Below the pieces are notes generated by a model that was given only the letters and a program-made list of their open reading frames with translations, had not been told where the DNA came from and made no database searches. A program made the position numbers and the translations under genes. Shown piece by piece: positions 43,783 to 55,120 of a stretch of DNA of 64,000 nt. The stretch comes from Apodemus sylvaticus. Lineage: Eukaryota; Chordata; Mammalia; Rodentia; Muridae. The DNA lies in NCBI RefSeq assembly GCF_947179515.1, contig NC_067473.1:93999850-94063849 (forward strand), given 5' to 3'. Positions within the stretch are counted from its first letter, which is position 1. Each line of letters opens with the position of its first letter.

Positions 43783-44120
43783 AGGTGACTTAGTCAGGCT
43801 TTTACTGCTGTGAACAGATACCAGGACAAAGGAAACTCTTATAAGGATAACATTTAATTGGGTCTGGCTTAAATATTCAGAGGTTCAGTGGATTATCATC
43901 AAAATGGGACCATGGCAGTATTTAGGCAGGCATCGTGCAACCAGAGCTGAGAGTTCTACATCTTCATCTGAAGGCTCCTAGCAGAATACTAGGAGGTCTT
44001 AAAGCTAGGATGAGGGTCTTAAAGCCCATACCCACAGTGACAAACGTATTCCAACAAGGGCCTATCTACTCCAACTGTGCCACACCCTCTTATAATGACA
44101 CTCACTGGGCTGAGCATATA
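43783..44120 (-). mobile_element. Rodent hAT-like non-autonomous element (tentative)
   Basis: It begins GACTTAGTCAGGCTTTTACT and goes on with CAGAGGTTCAGTGGATTATC, GAGCTGAGAGTTCTACATCT and CATACCCACAGTGACA, ending near CTGGGCTGAGCATATATAAA. The TTAGTCAGG end is the reverse complement of the CCTGACTAAGACACT end at 57413-57427 in the element split by an L1. That end relation suggests a DNA transposon family. The name is not assigned. Confidence 0.5.
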
Positions 44121-44202
44121 TAAACACTACATTAAGTAAGGTTCCATATTTCTAGCAAGCCTTATGAATAAAATATTATGGTCCATATATTCTGTATTTT
44201 CA

Positions 44203-45106
44203 TTATCCACTGTATTTTCATATTTATGGCTATCTGCCATGTTTCTATTCTTAGGTATTATGAATATGCTCCCAATACACATACATATGCAATATCTCAA
44301 TGGTAGGGTATAAAGTTCTTTTAGTACATGTCAGGAATACTGTCAAATTAGTTATATGGTAGCTTTACTTTTTAATATTTTGAGAAATATTTTTATTGAT
44401 TTCCATACAGTATTGTACTGGTTGATTACAGTGAATAAGGGATTTTCTGTTTTTAACTATCTACCAACATTTCAACATTTGTGGTTAGAGTTCTTGATGG
44501 TAGGTATTTTATGTTTCCCTGATGACAATGTATGATGAATGAAGCTGACTCTAAAAGGTGAGTTCGAGGTACTTCATTTCTAGTAATAGCTTACTACTCA
44601 TCTCATACTAGTAGCTTAATAGCACACCTGAGAACTCAACAAGAAACAGAAGAAATCTCACCCCAAAGAAGAAGATGGTAAGAAATAATAAACTCAGGGA
44701 CGAAATCAATAAAACAAACAACAACATCATCATCATCATCATCATCATTAACAACAACCAATACAGAAAATTAATAAAAAAACAGAGTTCATTTGTTCAG
44801 AAAATGAATAATATTTACAAACCTTTGTCAAGGTAACTAAAAGGCAGAAGAGAGATATTATTATGGTAATGGTGACCATACTACCAAAAGCAATCTACAG
44901 ATTTAATATAACCCCAACAAAATCCCAAGGTTCTTCACAGTTCTTGAAAGGACAATATACTGCTCCACATGGAAAGACAAACATTCCGGGATAGCTAAAA
45001 TTATCCCAATTAATAAAGAAGAGCCGCCATAGTAATAAATAGAGCATGGTATTAGCACAAAAGAGACACATTGGTCAATGGAATGAAATTATAGACAGAG
45101 ACATAA
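44203..45106. repeat. Older duplicated segment, copy 1 (partner 62505-63390)
   Basis: It holds an ancient L1 trace followed by a plus-strand L1 ORF2 piece in the same arrangement as 62505-63390. Shared landmarks are TCTGTATTTTCATTATCC, TTTGTGGTTAGAGTT, GATGACAATGTATGATGAAT and AGAAGAAATCTCACCCCAAA. It is more diverged than copies A and B. It ends at 45106 where this copy jumps into L1 3'UTR. Confidence 0.8.
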
Positions 45107-46058
45107 TAATCACAGGAGATAGAGTGAGGAAGGGACCTGGGAGGGAGAGAAGAGGGGGAAGATTAAAAAGGCATCAGGAGCCGGCATAGGAAGGGACTGG
45201 AGAGGAGTACAGATGGCCAAGAAATTAAATAGAAAAATGTAGCATTGGGGTGTGGGGAACTGGATGTAGCCTCTATAAAGTCCCAGACTCAAGAGAATTG
45301 AGAAGCTCCTAGAATCTAATGGCAATTACTTTAGTTAAAATACCCAGCAAAGGGAGATACAATGTGTAGAGACCACCTCCCCCATTTGAGGATGGGGCCA
45401 CCCAAGCATTTCAAAAATTTTAACCCAGAAATGTTCCTGTCCAAAGGAACAAAAGGGAAAAATTGGAACAGAGACTGCAGGAAAGGTCACTCAGAGACTC
45501 CTCCACCTAGGAATCCATCTCCTCTGCAGACACTAAACCCCCATACTACTGTGAACACCCAGAAGTGCTTGCTGACAGAAGCCTTATATGGCTGCTCCCT
45601 GAGAAGTTCTAATGTCACCTGACCAATACATATGCAGATATTCACAGTCAACTCTCAGACTGAGCCAAAGGACAACAATGGATAAATAAGAGGAAATACT
45701 GAAGGAGCTTCAGGAGATTGCATCCCCATAAGAAGAACTATAGTAACTAATTGGACCACCCAGAGGTCTCAGGGAATAAATCACTAAGCAAAGAGGAGGG
45801 AGCAAGGGCTCCAGATATATATATTACAGAGAATGGCCTTATCTGATACTAGTGGGAGGGGAGGGAGACTTGTTGCTCCAGTATAAGGGAATGCTAGAGG
45901 AGCAGCAAAGCTTAAGTGGGTGAGTGGAGGAGCATCCTCTTAGAGGCAAAGGGGAGGGGGAGAGAGGAAATTAGATGAGGGGAATTAGAGGCTTAACTAG
46001 GAAGGGGCATATCATTTGAAATGTAAGCCAGTAAAATGATTAGTAAAAAATGAAATAA
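44620..46058 (+). mobile_element. Old L1 with internal deletion (ORF2 piece joined to 3'UTR)
   Basis: An ORF2 segment of the endonuclease-RT linker type (44620-44860), then an ORF2 segment around ATACTGCTCCACATGGAAAG, then a jump at about 45110 to old-L1 3'UTR (45360-46058: TACTAGTGGGAGGGGAGG, AGCATCCTCTTAGAGGCAAA, CATATCATTTGAAATG). An ATC microsatellite sits at 44726-44748. There is no open frame. Confidence 0.75.
44726..44748. repeat. Microsatellite (ATC)n
   Basis: About eight ATC units within the old L1. The homologous place in 62505-63390 lacks the expansion and has an ACAA-rich stretch instead. Confidence 0.9.
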
Positions 46059-46061
46059 AGG

Positions 46062-46445
46062 ACATTTCTAAAAAGAAGTCTGCTTTTTTACATATTAAAA
46101 CTGGGGTTTGCAACCCAATAGGAAGAACAACAAAATCAACCAAACCGACCCTCCAGAGCTCCCAGGGGCCACAACCAGGAGTACAGAAGGAGAACCCATG
46201 GCTCCAGCTGCATATGTTGCAGAGGATGGCCTTATCTAGCATCAATAGGAGGGGAGTCCCTTGGTCCTATGAAGGCTCGATAGGGAAATGCTAGGGTGGT
46301 TGGGGGAGTGTGTTTGACAGTCGGGGAGCACCCTCATAGAAGAAGGGAGAAGGGGGATGGGATGGGTGTTCACAGAGGTGAAACCAGGAAAGAGGATAAC
46401 ATTTGAAATGTAAATAAATAAAATATCCAATAAAAATGAAAAAAA
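46062..46445 (+). mobile_element. Old L1 3'UTR with tail
   Basis: A second old-type 3'UTR in tandem: GCAACCCAATAGGAAGAAC, CAGAGGATGGCCTTATCTAG, CCCTCATAGAAGAAGGGAG and a terminal ACATTTGAAATGTAAATAAA with A-tail at 46435-46448. Confidence 0.8.
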
Positions 46446-46599
46446 AAACTCAGATTTTTATAATGTATAAACCAACAACTATGTTTAGTATTCTCTGAAT
46501 AGATGTAGTTCATTTTCTGCTGTGAACACAGTTCTTCATTATTTGCTGTACCTTCACACAGGCATTCCAACAGAATAGAATAAATGCATGCCCTTGAGT

Positions 46600-47170
46600 T
46601 AAAAAAAAGGATCAGTGTTCTTAGTCATTATGAAAACAAAAATCAAATCATTTTGAGTATTTGTTTTACACCCAAGGGTGTGTCTCAGATCAATAAAAGA
46701 AAAAAAAAAAAACAGCTCATGCTAGCAAAGATATAGAACAAGGGAAACAGTCCTCCATTGTAGGTGGTAATGTAACTTATACAGCCATTATAGGAATCAG
46801 TGTGTCAGTTTTCAGGATGTTGGGAACTGATTCATCTCTAGATATGCTTACTATAACTTTATGGGTATAGACTCAGTGGTTGCTTCATTTAACCACAAAG
46901 ATACCTGCTCAAAAATGTTCATTATGGCTTTTTTCATAGTAGCCAGAAATTTCAATCAACTCAGATGTCTGTTAATAGAAGAATGGCTAAAAAGAATGTG
47001 ATACCTTTCCACAATGGAGTATTACCCAGCCATTTAAAAACCATGAAATTATCAGGTAAATGCTTAGAACTAGAAAATATCATTATGAGTGTAGTAACTC
47101 AGATGCACAAAGAAAATATGGCATATATTCACTCTTAAGTCAATGATAAGCAAGCTCCAGACCACTGACC
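46600..47170 (+). mobile_element. Old L1 ORF2 C-terminal fragment
   Basis: A diverged L1 ORF2 end: TAGTCATTATGAAAACAAAA, CATTATGGCTTTTTTCATAGTAGCCAG, TTCCACAATGGAGTATTACC. It is heavily mutated with an A-run at 46698-46713. No frame remains. Confidence 0.7.
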
Positions 47171-47429
47171 CAGAGAGGTTAGGTACAGAGTAAGGTATTG
47201 AGTTGGACAACAAACATACAGTGTTATTAATATTCTAAGAAAAATTCCATGAAAAGCCAGGCAGCACTTACCACATTGGTTACACTCCACTTCTGACTTC
47301 CTACCTGAAAACCAGAGCAATAGTAGACCCAGAAGTTCAGAAAGAACACATGTGTCCATGCTTTATCCTCCCTTAGAATGACTTTTTTTTCAATTGTATA
47401 AGTACATGTGAATTTTTCTTTTTTAATTT

Positions 47430-48408
47430 TTTATTATTATTTTCTATATTCTTTGCTTACAATCCAATTCATTTCCCCTTTCCAGGGTCCCCCCTCCCCA
47501 TAAGTCACATAACGCCTGTTCCCTCTGCCCATTCCCTAGTCAACCCCCTCCCACTTCTCTGTCCTGGCAATCCCCTACAATGCTGCATCAAGCCTTTCCA
47601 GGACCAGGGCTCTCTACTTCCTTCTTCTTGGGAATCGTTTGATATGTTAATTGTGTCTTCAGTATTCAGAGCTTCTGGGTTAATATGCACTTATCAGTGA
47701 TTGTACTCCATGTGTGTTCTTTTGTGAATGAATTACCTCACTTAGGATGATATTTTCCAGTTCCAAACATTTGCCTAAGAATTTCATGAATTCATTGTTT
47801 GTAATTGCTGAGTAGTATTCCATTGTGTAAATATACCACATTTTCTGTATCCATACCTCCATTGAGGGACATCTGGGTTCTTTACAGTTTCTGGCTATTA
47901 TAAATAAGGCTGCTATGAACATAGTGGAGCATGTGTCCTTATTGCATGCTGGGGAATACTTTGGGTATATGCCCAGGAGTGGTATAGCAGGGTCCTCCGG
48001 AAGTGCCATGATCAGTTTCCTGAGGAGCCACCAGACTGATTTCCAAAGTGGTTACACCATCTTACAATCCCACCAGCAGTGGAGGAGATCTCCTCTTTCT
48101 CCACATCCTTGCCAACACCTGCTGTCTCCTGAGTTTTTAATTTTAGCCATTAAAGTGTGAGGTGAAATCTCAGGGTTGTTTTGATTTGCATTTTCCTAAT
48201 GATTAATGATGTTGAACATTTCTTAAGGTGCTTCTCAGCCATCCGAAGTTCTTCAGATGAAAATTCTTTGTTTAGCTCTGTACCCCATTTTTAATAGGGT
48301 TATTTGGTTCTCTGGGGTTTAACTTCTTGAGTTCTTTGTATATATCAGATGTTAGCCCTCTGTCAGATGTAGAGTTGGTGAAGATCTTTTCCCAGTTTGT
48401 TTGTTGGA
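47430..48408 (-). mobile_element. 5'-truncated L1, minus strand
   Basis: It reads from T-rich tail and 3'UTR (47430-47690) to ORF2 C-terminus (open 47680-48009: YPKYSPACNKDTCSTMFIAA, MEYYSAITNNEFMKFLGKC) and stops in ORF2 at about 48408 (GGTGAAGATCTTTTCCC). It is of the same subfamily type as 39696-40506, with TATAGAAAATAA-type 3' end. Confidence 0.9.
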
Positions 48409-49355
48409 GTGACTTTTGAACATGGCATGAACACCCTTTGAATAAGTGATTAGAGAGGTAGCCTATGCTCTGGGCACATAGAAATCAGCAAGTGTGTGCA
48501 GGATTGGCTGGTTCCATTTCAGTGACTCAGCATAATCTCCAGAGTCCCCAGGTATGCAAGAGAAAGGAACAGAATAGATTTGACTTCATATTATGTGTTC
48601 TTCTCTGTGGGTCAGTGTAGAATGTTCTAAGTAGTATTTTGCTTATTATCACTCTGTTCTTTGTGATTTTCTTTCTGGGATACTTTCTTATTAATGATTG
48701 AGACTTGTTCTCTGAAATAATCCTTATTCATTCATTTTCCTCCTTTAAGAAGAAAAAAATAAACTGTATCATAAAAATTCATAAAATGACAACACACACT
48801 GAAATTAACTAGAAATAAATGTATAAAACATAAGGGACTCCTATCCAGTTAGAATGAAAATATTGTTATTTGCATTTGATTTTATAATTTAAAATGGATT
48901 TTATGCACTTATCCATCATACTAAACAAAACAATGATGAAAGAATTAAAAAAAAATCTTTGGATGCTTTTTCATGTCCTGTCAATTTCACTCATTTCATT
49001 TTTTGACTAGTGACATCATTGACTACAAAACACTGTTTGCTTTGATTCTGGATGCTCTTGAAATGAACATAAAGAACACTTAAAATCATTATTGACTCAT
49101 TGCATCTAAGCAATCATATATTTCTCCATTTATTTATGCTCACCAAATTACTTTTTAATCTGATACTGGATTCAATGCTAGGATTCTTCTCAGAAGAATT
49201 TTCATAAGGTGTAATTTATTAATTGCTGATTTGGGGACTAAGGTGGTGGGTCAAAGGAACTCAGCAGAATCAGTCAGTAGCTTTCATCTCACCCAGTAGA
49301 TACAGACCAGGACATAAATGTCTAATACTTTTGGACATCTGATTTTTTTTTTTAT
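48409..49355. other. Spacer, nothing recognised
   Basis: About 950 bp of AT-rich sequence with no recognised gene, SINE or L1. Confidence 0.55.
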
Positions 49356-50217
49356 ACAGAAGCCAGAAATACAATGGCAAAAGGGAAACATCTTGTACAC
49401 GTTTCTCCTCCAACTGGATGTCTGCATGTAGAAGAATGCAATTGCATCCAAATTTATCTACCCATAGAAAACTCAAGTCCAGTTGGATCAAATACCTCAA
49501 CATAAAAACAAATGCACTAAATCTAATAATAGAGAAAATGGGAAATGATCTTGAGGTTATTCATACAGGAGACAACTTTTTGAAGAGAATACTATTGACT
49601 CAGTCACTAAGATCAACAATAGATAATTGGGACTACATGAAACTGTCAAGATTCTGTAAGGTAAAGGACACTGTTAATCGCACAAAGTAGCAGCCTACAG
49701 ATTGGGAAAAGATCATCACCAAACTTTACATTTGATACAGGCTTAATATCAAAAGCAAATAAAGAACTCAAGAAGTTAGACATCAGCAACCCAAATAACC
49801 CAATTTAAAAATGGGATACAGAGCTAAAAAGAGAATTCTCAACAGAGGAATCTGATATGAATAAAAAGCCCTTAAAATGTTTTGCATCCTTAATCAATGA
49901 GGAAATTTAGATTAAAATCTCTGAGATCCCATGTTATACCTATCAGAATGACTAAGATAAAATGAAGAAAAACCAAACCAAACCAAACCAAACCAAACCA
50001 AACCAAACCAAACCAAACCAAACCAAACCAAACCAAAAATCTCAAGCAACAACACATGTTGATAAGGATGTGGAGCAAGGAGAACATACTACCACACTAC
50101 AAAGACACGTGTTCCACTCTGTTCATAGTAGCCATATTCATAGTAGCTGTAAAATGGAAAGAACCTAGATGCCCTTCAATTGAAGAATGAATGTAGAAAA
50201 TATGCTTCATTTTCATA
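49356..50217 (+). mobile_element. Old L1 ORF2 fragment with microsatellite
   Basis: A diverged ORF2 C-terminal region (49418-49690: CRRMQLHPNLSTHRKLKSSW, LRSTIDNWDYMKLSRFCKVK). It then continues through TGGGATACAGAGCTAAAAAG to about 50217. It is interrupted by a CCAAA repeat at 49968-50037 and ended by insertion of a minus-strand L1. Confidence 0.8.
49968..50037. repeat. Pentanucleotide microsatellite (CCAAA)n
   Basis: About 13 perfect CCAAA/AACCA units inside an old L1. Any protein read across it (repeating KPNQT) is an artefact. Confidence 0.95.
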
Positions 50218-53200
50218 ATGGAATTTTTTATTTTCTATATTCTTTGTTTACATTCTAGTGATTTCCCAATTCCCCCTCCCCATAAGTCCCATAAGCCCTC
50301 TTCCGTCCACCCATTTGTCTGTCCTGGTAATCCCCTACAATGTTGTATCAAGCCTTTCCAGGACCAGGGTCCTCTCCTTCCTTCTTCTTTGGAATCATTT
50401 GATATGTTAATTGTGTCTTGAGTAATCAGAGTTTTTGGGCTAATATCCACGTATCAGTGACTGCATTACATGTGTATACTTTTGTGATTAGGTTACCTCA
50501 CTTAGGATGATATTTTTCAAGTTCCAACCATTTGCCTAAGAATTTCATGAATTCATTGTTTTTAATTGCTGAGTGGTATTCCATTGTGTAACTAAACCAC
50601 ATTTTCTGTATCCATTCTCTGTTGAGGGACATCTAGGTTCTTTCCAGCTTCTGGCTATTATAAATAAGGCTGTTATGAACAAAGTCGAGCATGTGTCCTT
50701 ATTGCATGCCAGGGATTCATCTGGGTATATGTCCAGGAGTGGTATAGCAGAGTCCAGAAGTGTCATGCCCAGTTTTTGGAGGACCCTCCAGACTTATTTC
50801 CAGAGAGGTTGTACCAACTTGCACTATCACTGGCAGTGCAGGACTGCTCCTCTTTCTCCACATCCTTGCCAACACCTGCTGTCTCCTGAGTTTTTAATCT
50901 TAGCCATTGTGACTGGTGTGAGGTGAAATATCAGCGTTGTTTTGATTTGCATTTTCCTAATGATTAATGATGTTGAACATTTCTTAAGGTGCTTCTCAGC
51001 CATTCGAGATTCTTCAGGTGAAAATTCTTTGTTTAGCTCAGTACCCCCATTTTTAATAGGGTTATTTGGTTCTCTGGGGTTTAACTTCTTGAGTTCTTTG
51101 TATATATTGGATATAAGCCCTCTGTCAGATGTAGGGTTGGTGAAGATATTTTCCCAATTTGTTGGTTGCCATTTTGTCCAATTGAAAATATCCTATGCCT
51201 TACAGAAACTGTAATTTTATGAGGTACCATTTGTCAATTCTTTTTTTTTTTTATAGGCTAACCAAAATTTTTTTTCTTTTTCTTTTTCTTTTTTAAAATT
51301 TTTTTATTCGGTATATTTTTTATTTACATTTCAAATGATTTCCCCTTTCCTAGCCCCCCCCCTCCCAAAAAGTCCCATAAGCCCCCTTCTCTCCCCCTGT
51401 CATCCCACCCACCTCTTCCCACTTCCCCGTTCTGGTTTTGCTGAATACTGCTTCATTGTGTCTTTCCAGAACAAGGGGCCACTCTTCCTTTCTTCTTGTA
51501 CCTCATTTGATGTGTAGATTATATTTTGGGTAATCCAGGTTTCTAGGTTAATATCCACTTATTAGTGAGTGCATACCATGATTCATCTTTTGAGTCTGGG
51601 TTACCTCACTTAGTATGATGTTCTCTAGCTCCATCCATTTGCCTAAGAATTTCATGAATTCATTGTTTCTAATGGCTGAATAGTACTCCATTGTGTAGAT
51701 ATACCACATTTTTTGCATCCACTCTTCTGTTGAGGGATACCTGGGTTCTTTCCAGCATCTGGCAATTATAAATAGGGCTGCTATGAACATAGTAGAGCAT
51801 GTATCCTTATTACACGGTGGGGAATCCTCTGGGTATATGCCCAGGAGTGGTATAGCAAGATCTTCTGGAAGTGAGGTGCCCAGTTTTCAGAGGAACCGTC
51901 AGACTGATTTCCAGAGTGGTTGTACCAATTTGCAACCCCACCAGCAGTGGAGGAGTGTTCCTCTTTCTCCACACCCTCTCCAACACCTGCTAGCTCCAGA
52001 ATTTTTAATCTTAGCCATTCTGACTGGTGTAAGGTGAAATCTCAGGGTTGTTTTGATTTGCATTTCCCTAATGACCAATGAAATTGAGCATTTTTTAAGA
52101 TGCTTCTCCGCCATCCGAAGTTCTTCAGGTGAGAATTCTTTGTTTAACTCTGTACCCCATTTTTAATAGGGTTGTTTGGTTTTCTGGAGTCTAACTTCTT
52201 GCATTCTTTATATATATATATATATATTGGATATTAGCCCTCTATCTGATGTAGGATGATGTAATCTACAGATTCAGAGCAATACCCATCAAAATCCCAA
52301 CTCAATTCTTCATAGAGTTAGAAAGAGCAATTATCAAATTCATCTGGAATAACAAAAAACCCAGGATAGCTAAAACTATTCTCAGCAACAAAAGAAATTC
52401 TGGGGGAATCAGTATCCCTGACCTCAAGCAATACTACAGAGCAATAGTGTTAAAAACTGCATGGTATTGGTACAGTGACAGGCAGGAGGATCAATGGAAC
52501 AGGATTGAAGATCCAGAAATGAACCCACACACCTATGGCCACTTGATCCTCGACAAAGAGGCTGAAAACATCCAATGGAAAAAAGATAGTCTTTTCAACA
52601 AATGGTTCTGGTTCAACTGGAGGGCAGCATGCAGAAGAATGCGAATTGATCCATCCTTGTCTCCTTGTACTAAGCTCCACTCCAAATGGATCAAGGACCT
52701 CCACATAAAGCTAGACACTCTGAAGCTAATAGAAAAGAAACTGGGGAAGACCCTTGAGGACATCGGTACAGGGAGAAAGTTTCTGAACAGAACACCAATA
52801 GCGTATGCTCTAAGAGCAAGAATTGACAAATGGGACCTCATAAAATTACAAAGTTTCTGTAAGGCAAAGGACACCATCAAGAGGACAAATCGGCAACCAA
52901 CAAATTGGGAAAAGATCTTCATTTGTCAATTCTTGATCTTAGAGCATAAGATCAAGATTCTGTTCAGGAACTTTCCCCCTGTGCCCATGTCCTCAAGGGT
53001 CTTCCCCAGTTTCTTTTCTATTAGTTTCAGTGTGTCTGGTTTTATGTGGAGGTCCTTGATTCACTTGGAGTTGAGCTGAGTACAAGGAGATAAGAATGGA
53101 TCAATTTGCACTCTTCTGCATGCTGACCTCCAGTTGAACCAGCACCATTTGTTGAAAAGGCTCTTTTTTCCACTGGATGGTTTTAGCTCCTTTGTCAAAG

Positions 53201-53617
53201 ATCAAGTGACCATATGTGTGTGGGTTCATTTCTGGGTCTTCAATTCTATTTCTTTCATCTACCTGCCTGTCACTGTACCAAAACCATGCATTTTTTTTTT
53301 TAAACACTGTTGTTCTGTAGTACTGCTTGAGGTCCGGGATACGGATTCCCCCAGAAGTTCTTTTACTGTTGAGCGTAGTTTTAGCTATCCTGGTTTTTTG
53401 TTATTCCAGATGAATTTGAGAATTTCTCTTTATAACTCTATGAAGAACTGAATTGGAATTTTGATGGGGATTGCATTGAATCTGTATATTGCTTTTGGCA
53501 AGACGGCCATTACTATATTAATCCTGCCAATCCATGAGCATTGGACATCTCTCCATTTTCTGAGATCTTCTTTGATCTCTTTCTTCAGAGATTTGGAGTT
53601 CTTGTAGTACAGATTTT
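50218..53617 (-). mobile_element. Minus-strand L1 interrupted by a younger L1
   Basis: The two parts 50218-51242 (3'UTR and ORF2 C-terminus) and 52921-53617 (more of ORF2) form one L1 once the 51243-52920 insertion and one copy of its target repeat are removed. ORF2 sequence continues across the site (GAGGTACCATTTGTCAATTC, then TTGATCTTAGAGCATAAG). It ends at about 53617, where a plus-strand L1 tail begins. Confidence 0.88.
51243..52920. mobile_element. Twin-primed (5'-inverted) young L1 with 14-bp target duplication
   Basis: The left part 51243-52256 is an L1 3' end on the minus strand: T-rich tail, 3'UTR, ORF2 C-terminus (open 51548-51790). The right part 52260-52920 is the ORF2 sequence immediately upstream, but inverted to plus (open 52447-52918: WYWYSDRQEDQWNR, IDKWDLIKLQSFCKAKDT). 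The inverted piece ends at ...GATCTTC and the other begins ATCCTACATC, so only about 4 bp is lost at the switch. Direct repeats ATTTGTCAATTCTT flank it (51229-51242 and 52921-52934). A (TA)n run lies at 52207-52227. Confidence 0.95.
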
Positions 53618-54478
53618 CAGGGGAGGGTCGACCAGAAAAGGGGACAACATGTGAAATGTAAATAAAGAATATACCTAATTTATTTATTTATTTATTTATT
53701 TATTATTTTTATTTTCTATATTTTTTGTTTACAATCCAAAAGCTTTCCCCTTTCCCAGTTCCCCCCCTCCCCATATGTCCCATAAGTCCTCTTCTCTCCA
53801 TCCATTCTCTTATCTTTCCCCCTGTCCTGGTACTCCCCTATAATGCTGGATCAAGCCTTTCCAGGATTAGGGCCCTCTTCTTCCTTCTTCATGGGATCAT
53901 TTGATATGCTAATTGTATCTTCAGTATTCAGAGTTTCAGGGCTAATTAATATCCACTTATCAATGATTGCATTCCATGTGTATTCTTTTGTGATTGTGTT
54001 ACCTCGCTTAGGGTGATATTTTCCAGTTCCAACCATTTGCCTAAAAAATTCATGAATTCATTGTTTCTAATTGCTGAATAGTACTCCATTGTGTATATAT
54101 ACCACATTTTCTGTATCCATTCCTCCATTGAGGCATATCTGGGTTCTTTCTAGCTTCTGACTATTATAAATAAGGCTGCTATGAACATAGTGGAACATGT
54201 GTCCTTATTGCATGCTGGGGAATCCTCTGGGTATATGCCCAGGAGAGGTATAGCAGGGTCCTCCAGAAGTGTCATGTCCAGTTTTCTTAGGAACCGCCAG
54301 TCTGATTTCCATAGTGGTTGTACCATCTTACAATCCCACCAGCAGTGAAGGAGTGTTCCTCTTTTTCCACATCCTTGCCGACACCTGCTGTCTCCTGAGT
54401 TTTTAACCTTAGCCATTCTGACTGGTGAATATACCTAATTTAAATAAATAAATAAATAAATAAATATAAAAAATAAAG
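53618..54478 (+). mobile_element. Short L1 3' tail with (TTTA/AAAT)n, split by another L1
   Basis: 53618-53682 is the end of an L1 3'UTR (CAACATGTGAAATGTAAATAAAG, then AATATACCTAATTT). The AAAT-rich tail continues after the insertion at 54443-54478. Everything between is the 53683-54427 element. Confidence 0.75.
53683..54427 (-). mobile_element. 5'-truncated L1 with 15-bp target duplication
   Basis: Minus strand: TTTA-rich tail, 3'UTR, ORF2 C-terminus (open 54150-54416: GDSRCRQGCGKRGTLLHCWW, NKDTCSTMFIAALFIIVRS). It is flanked by a perfect direct repeat AATATACCTAATTTA (53668-53682 and 54428-54442). Confidence 0.95.
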
Positions 54479-55120
54479 TCTTGGAAGACATTTCTGAGTT
54501 CTCACATAATAGTTATGGATCTGAGGGAGATTAAGTCAGGATACTTCTAGTTCATGATAACAGGAGAATGACACTTCATCTTAACCTAAAACAACAAGTA
54601 AGTAATCAGGTTGCAGGCATCTGGAATCTGAATTACAACTCCTTTAATGATATGTGCAAATAGGAAGGGAATTATAGAAATAGTCAGCTTTCCTTTACCT
54701 TAGATCAAATTAAGTAACAGATGATTGGTTTTTGGTTTATAACTTCATATGTATGTAGGTGTTGATGGTATAGTACCCAGCAGTGCTACCTATTAAAAAC
54801 ATTCAACTAAGTTATACATATTGAATAAACACCTGTATACCTTGAGGTTTGTGTGTGTTACTAATGTGTTGCTTAATAAATATGCATTCTGATTTTTTCA
54901 GACTTCTAAAAGGACAAATTTTTAGGACATCTCCTTAATGCTACTAGCTATAATTAGGGAATAACAGGCTTCACAGAACCTTACAAAACTATCCAAGTTG
55001 AGGCTCTAGAACTTCCAAATTAAAATTGACCTGTCAAAAGGACTGTTCAGATGTAGTTGAGTTACAAGTTTAAGATGATATGGACATTCTGAGATATATG
55101 GGTGAAATCAATATACTCAC
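54479..55120. other. Spacer, nothing recognised
   Basis: 640 bp of AT-rich sequence with no gene, SINE or L1 that I can identify. Confidence 0.55.

Noticed and set aside
49962..50168. Open frame with KPNQT repeats
   Set aside because: It is the translation of a CCAAA microsatellite inside an old L1.
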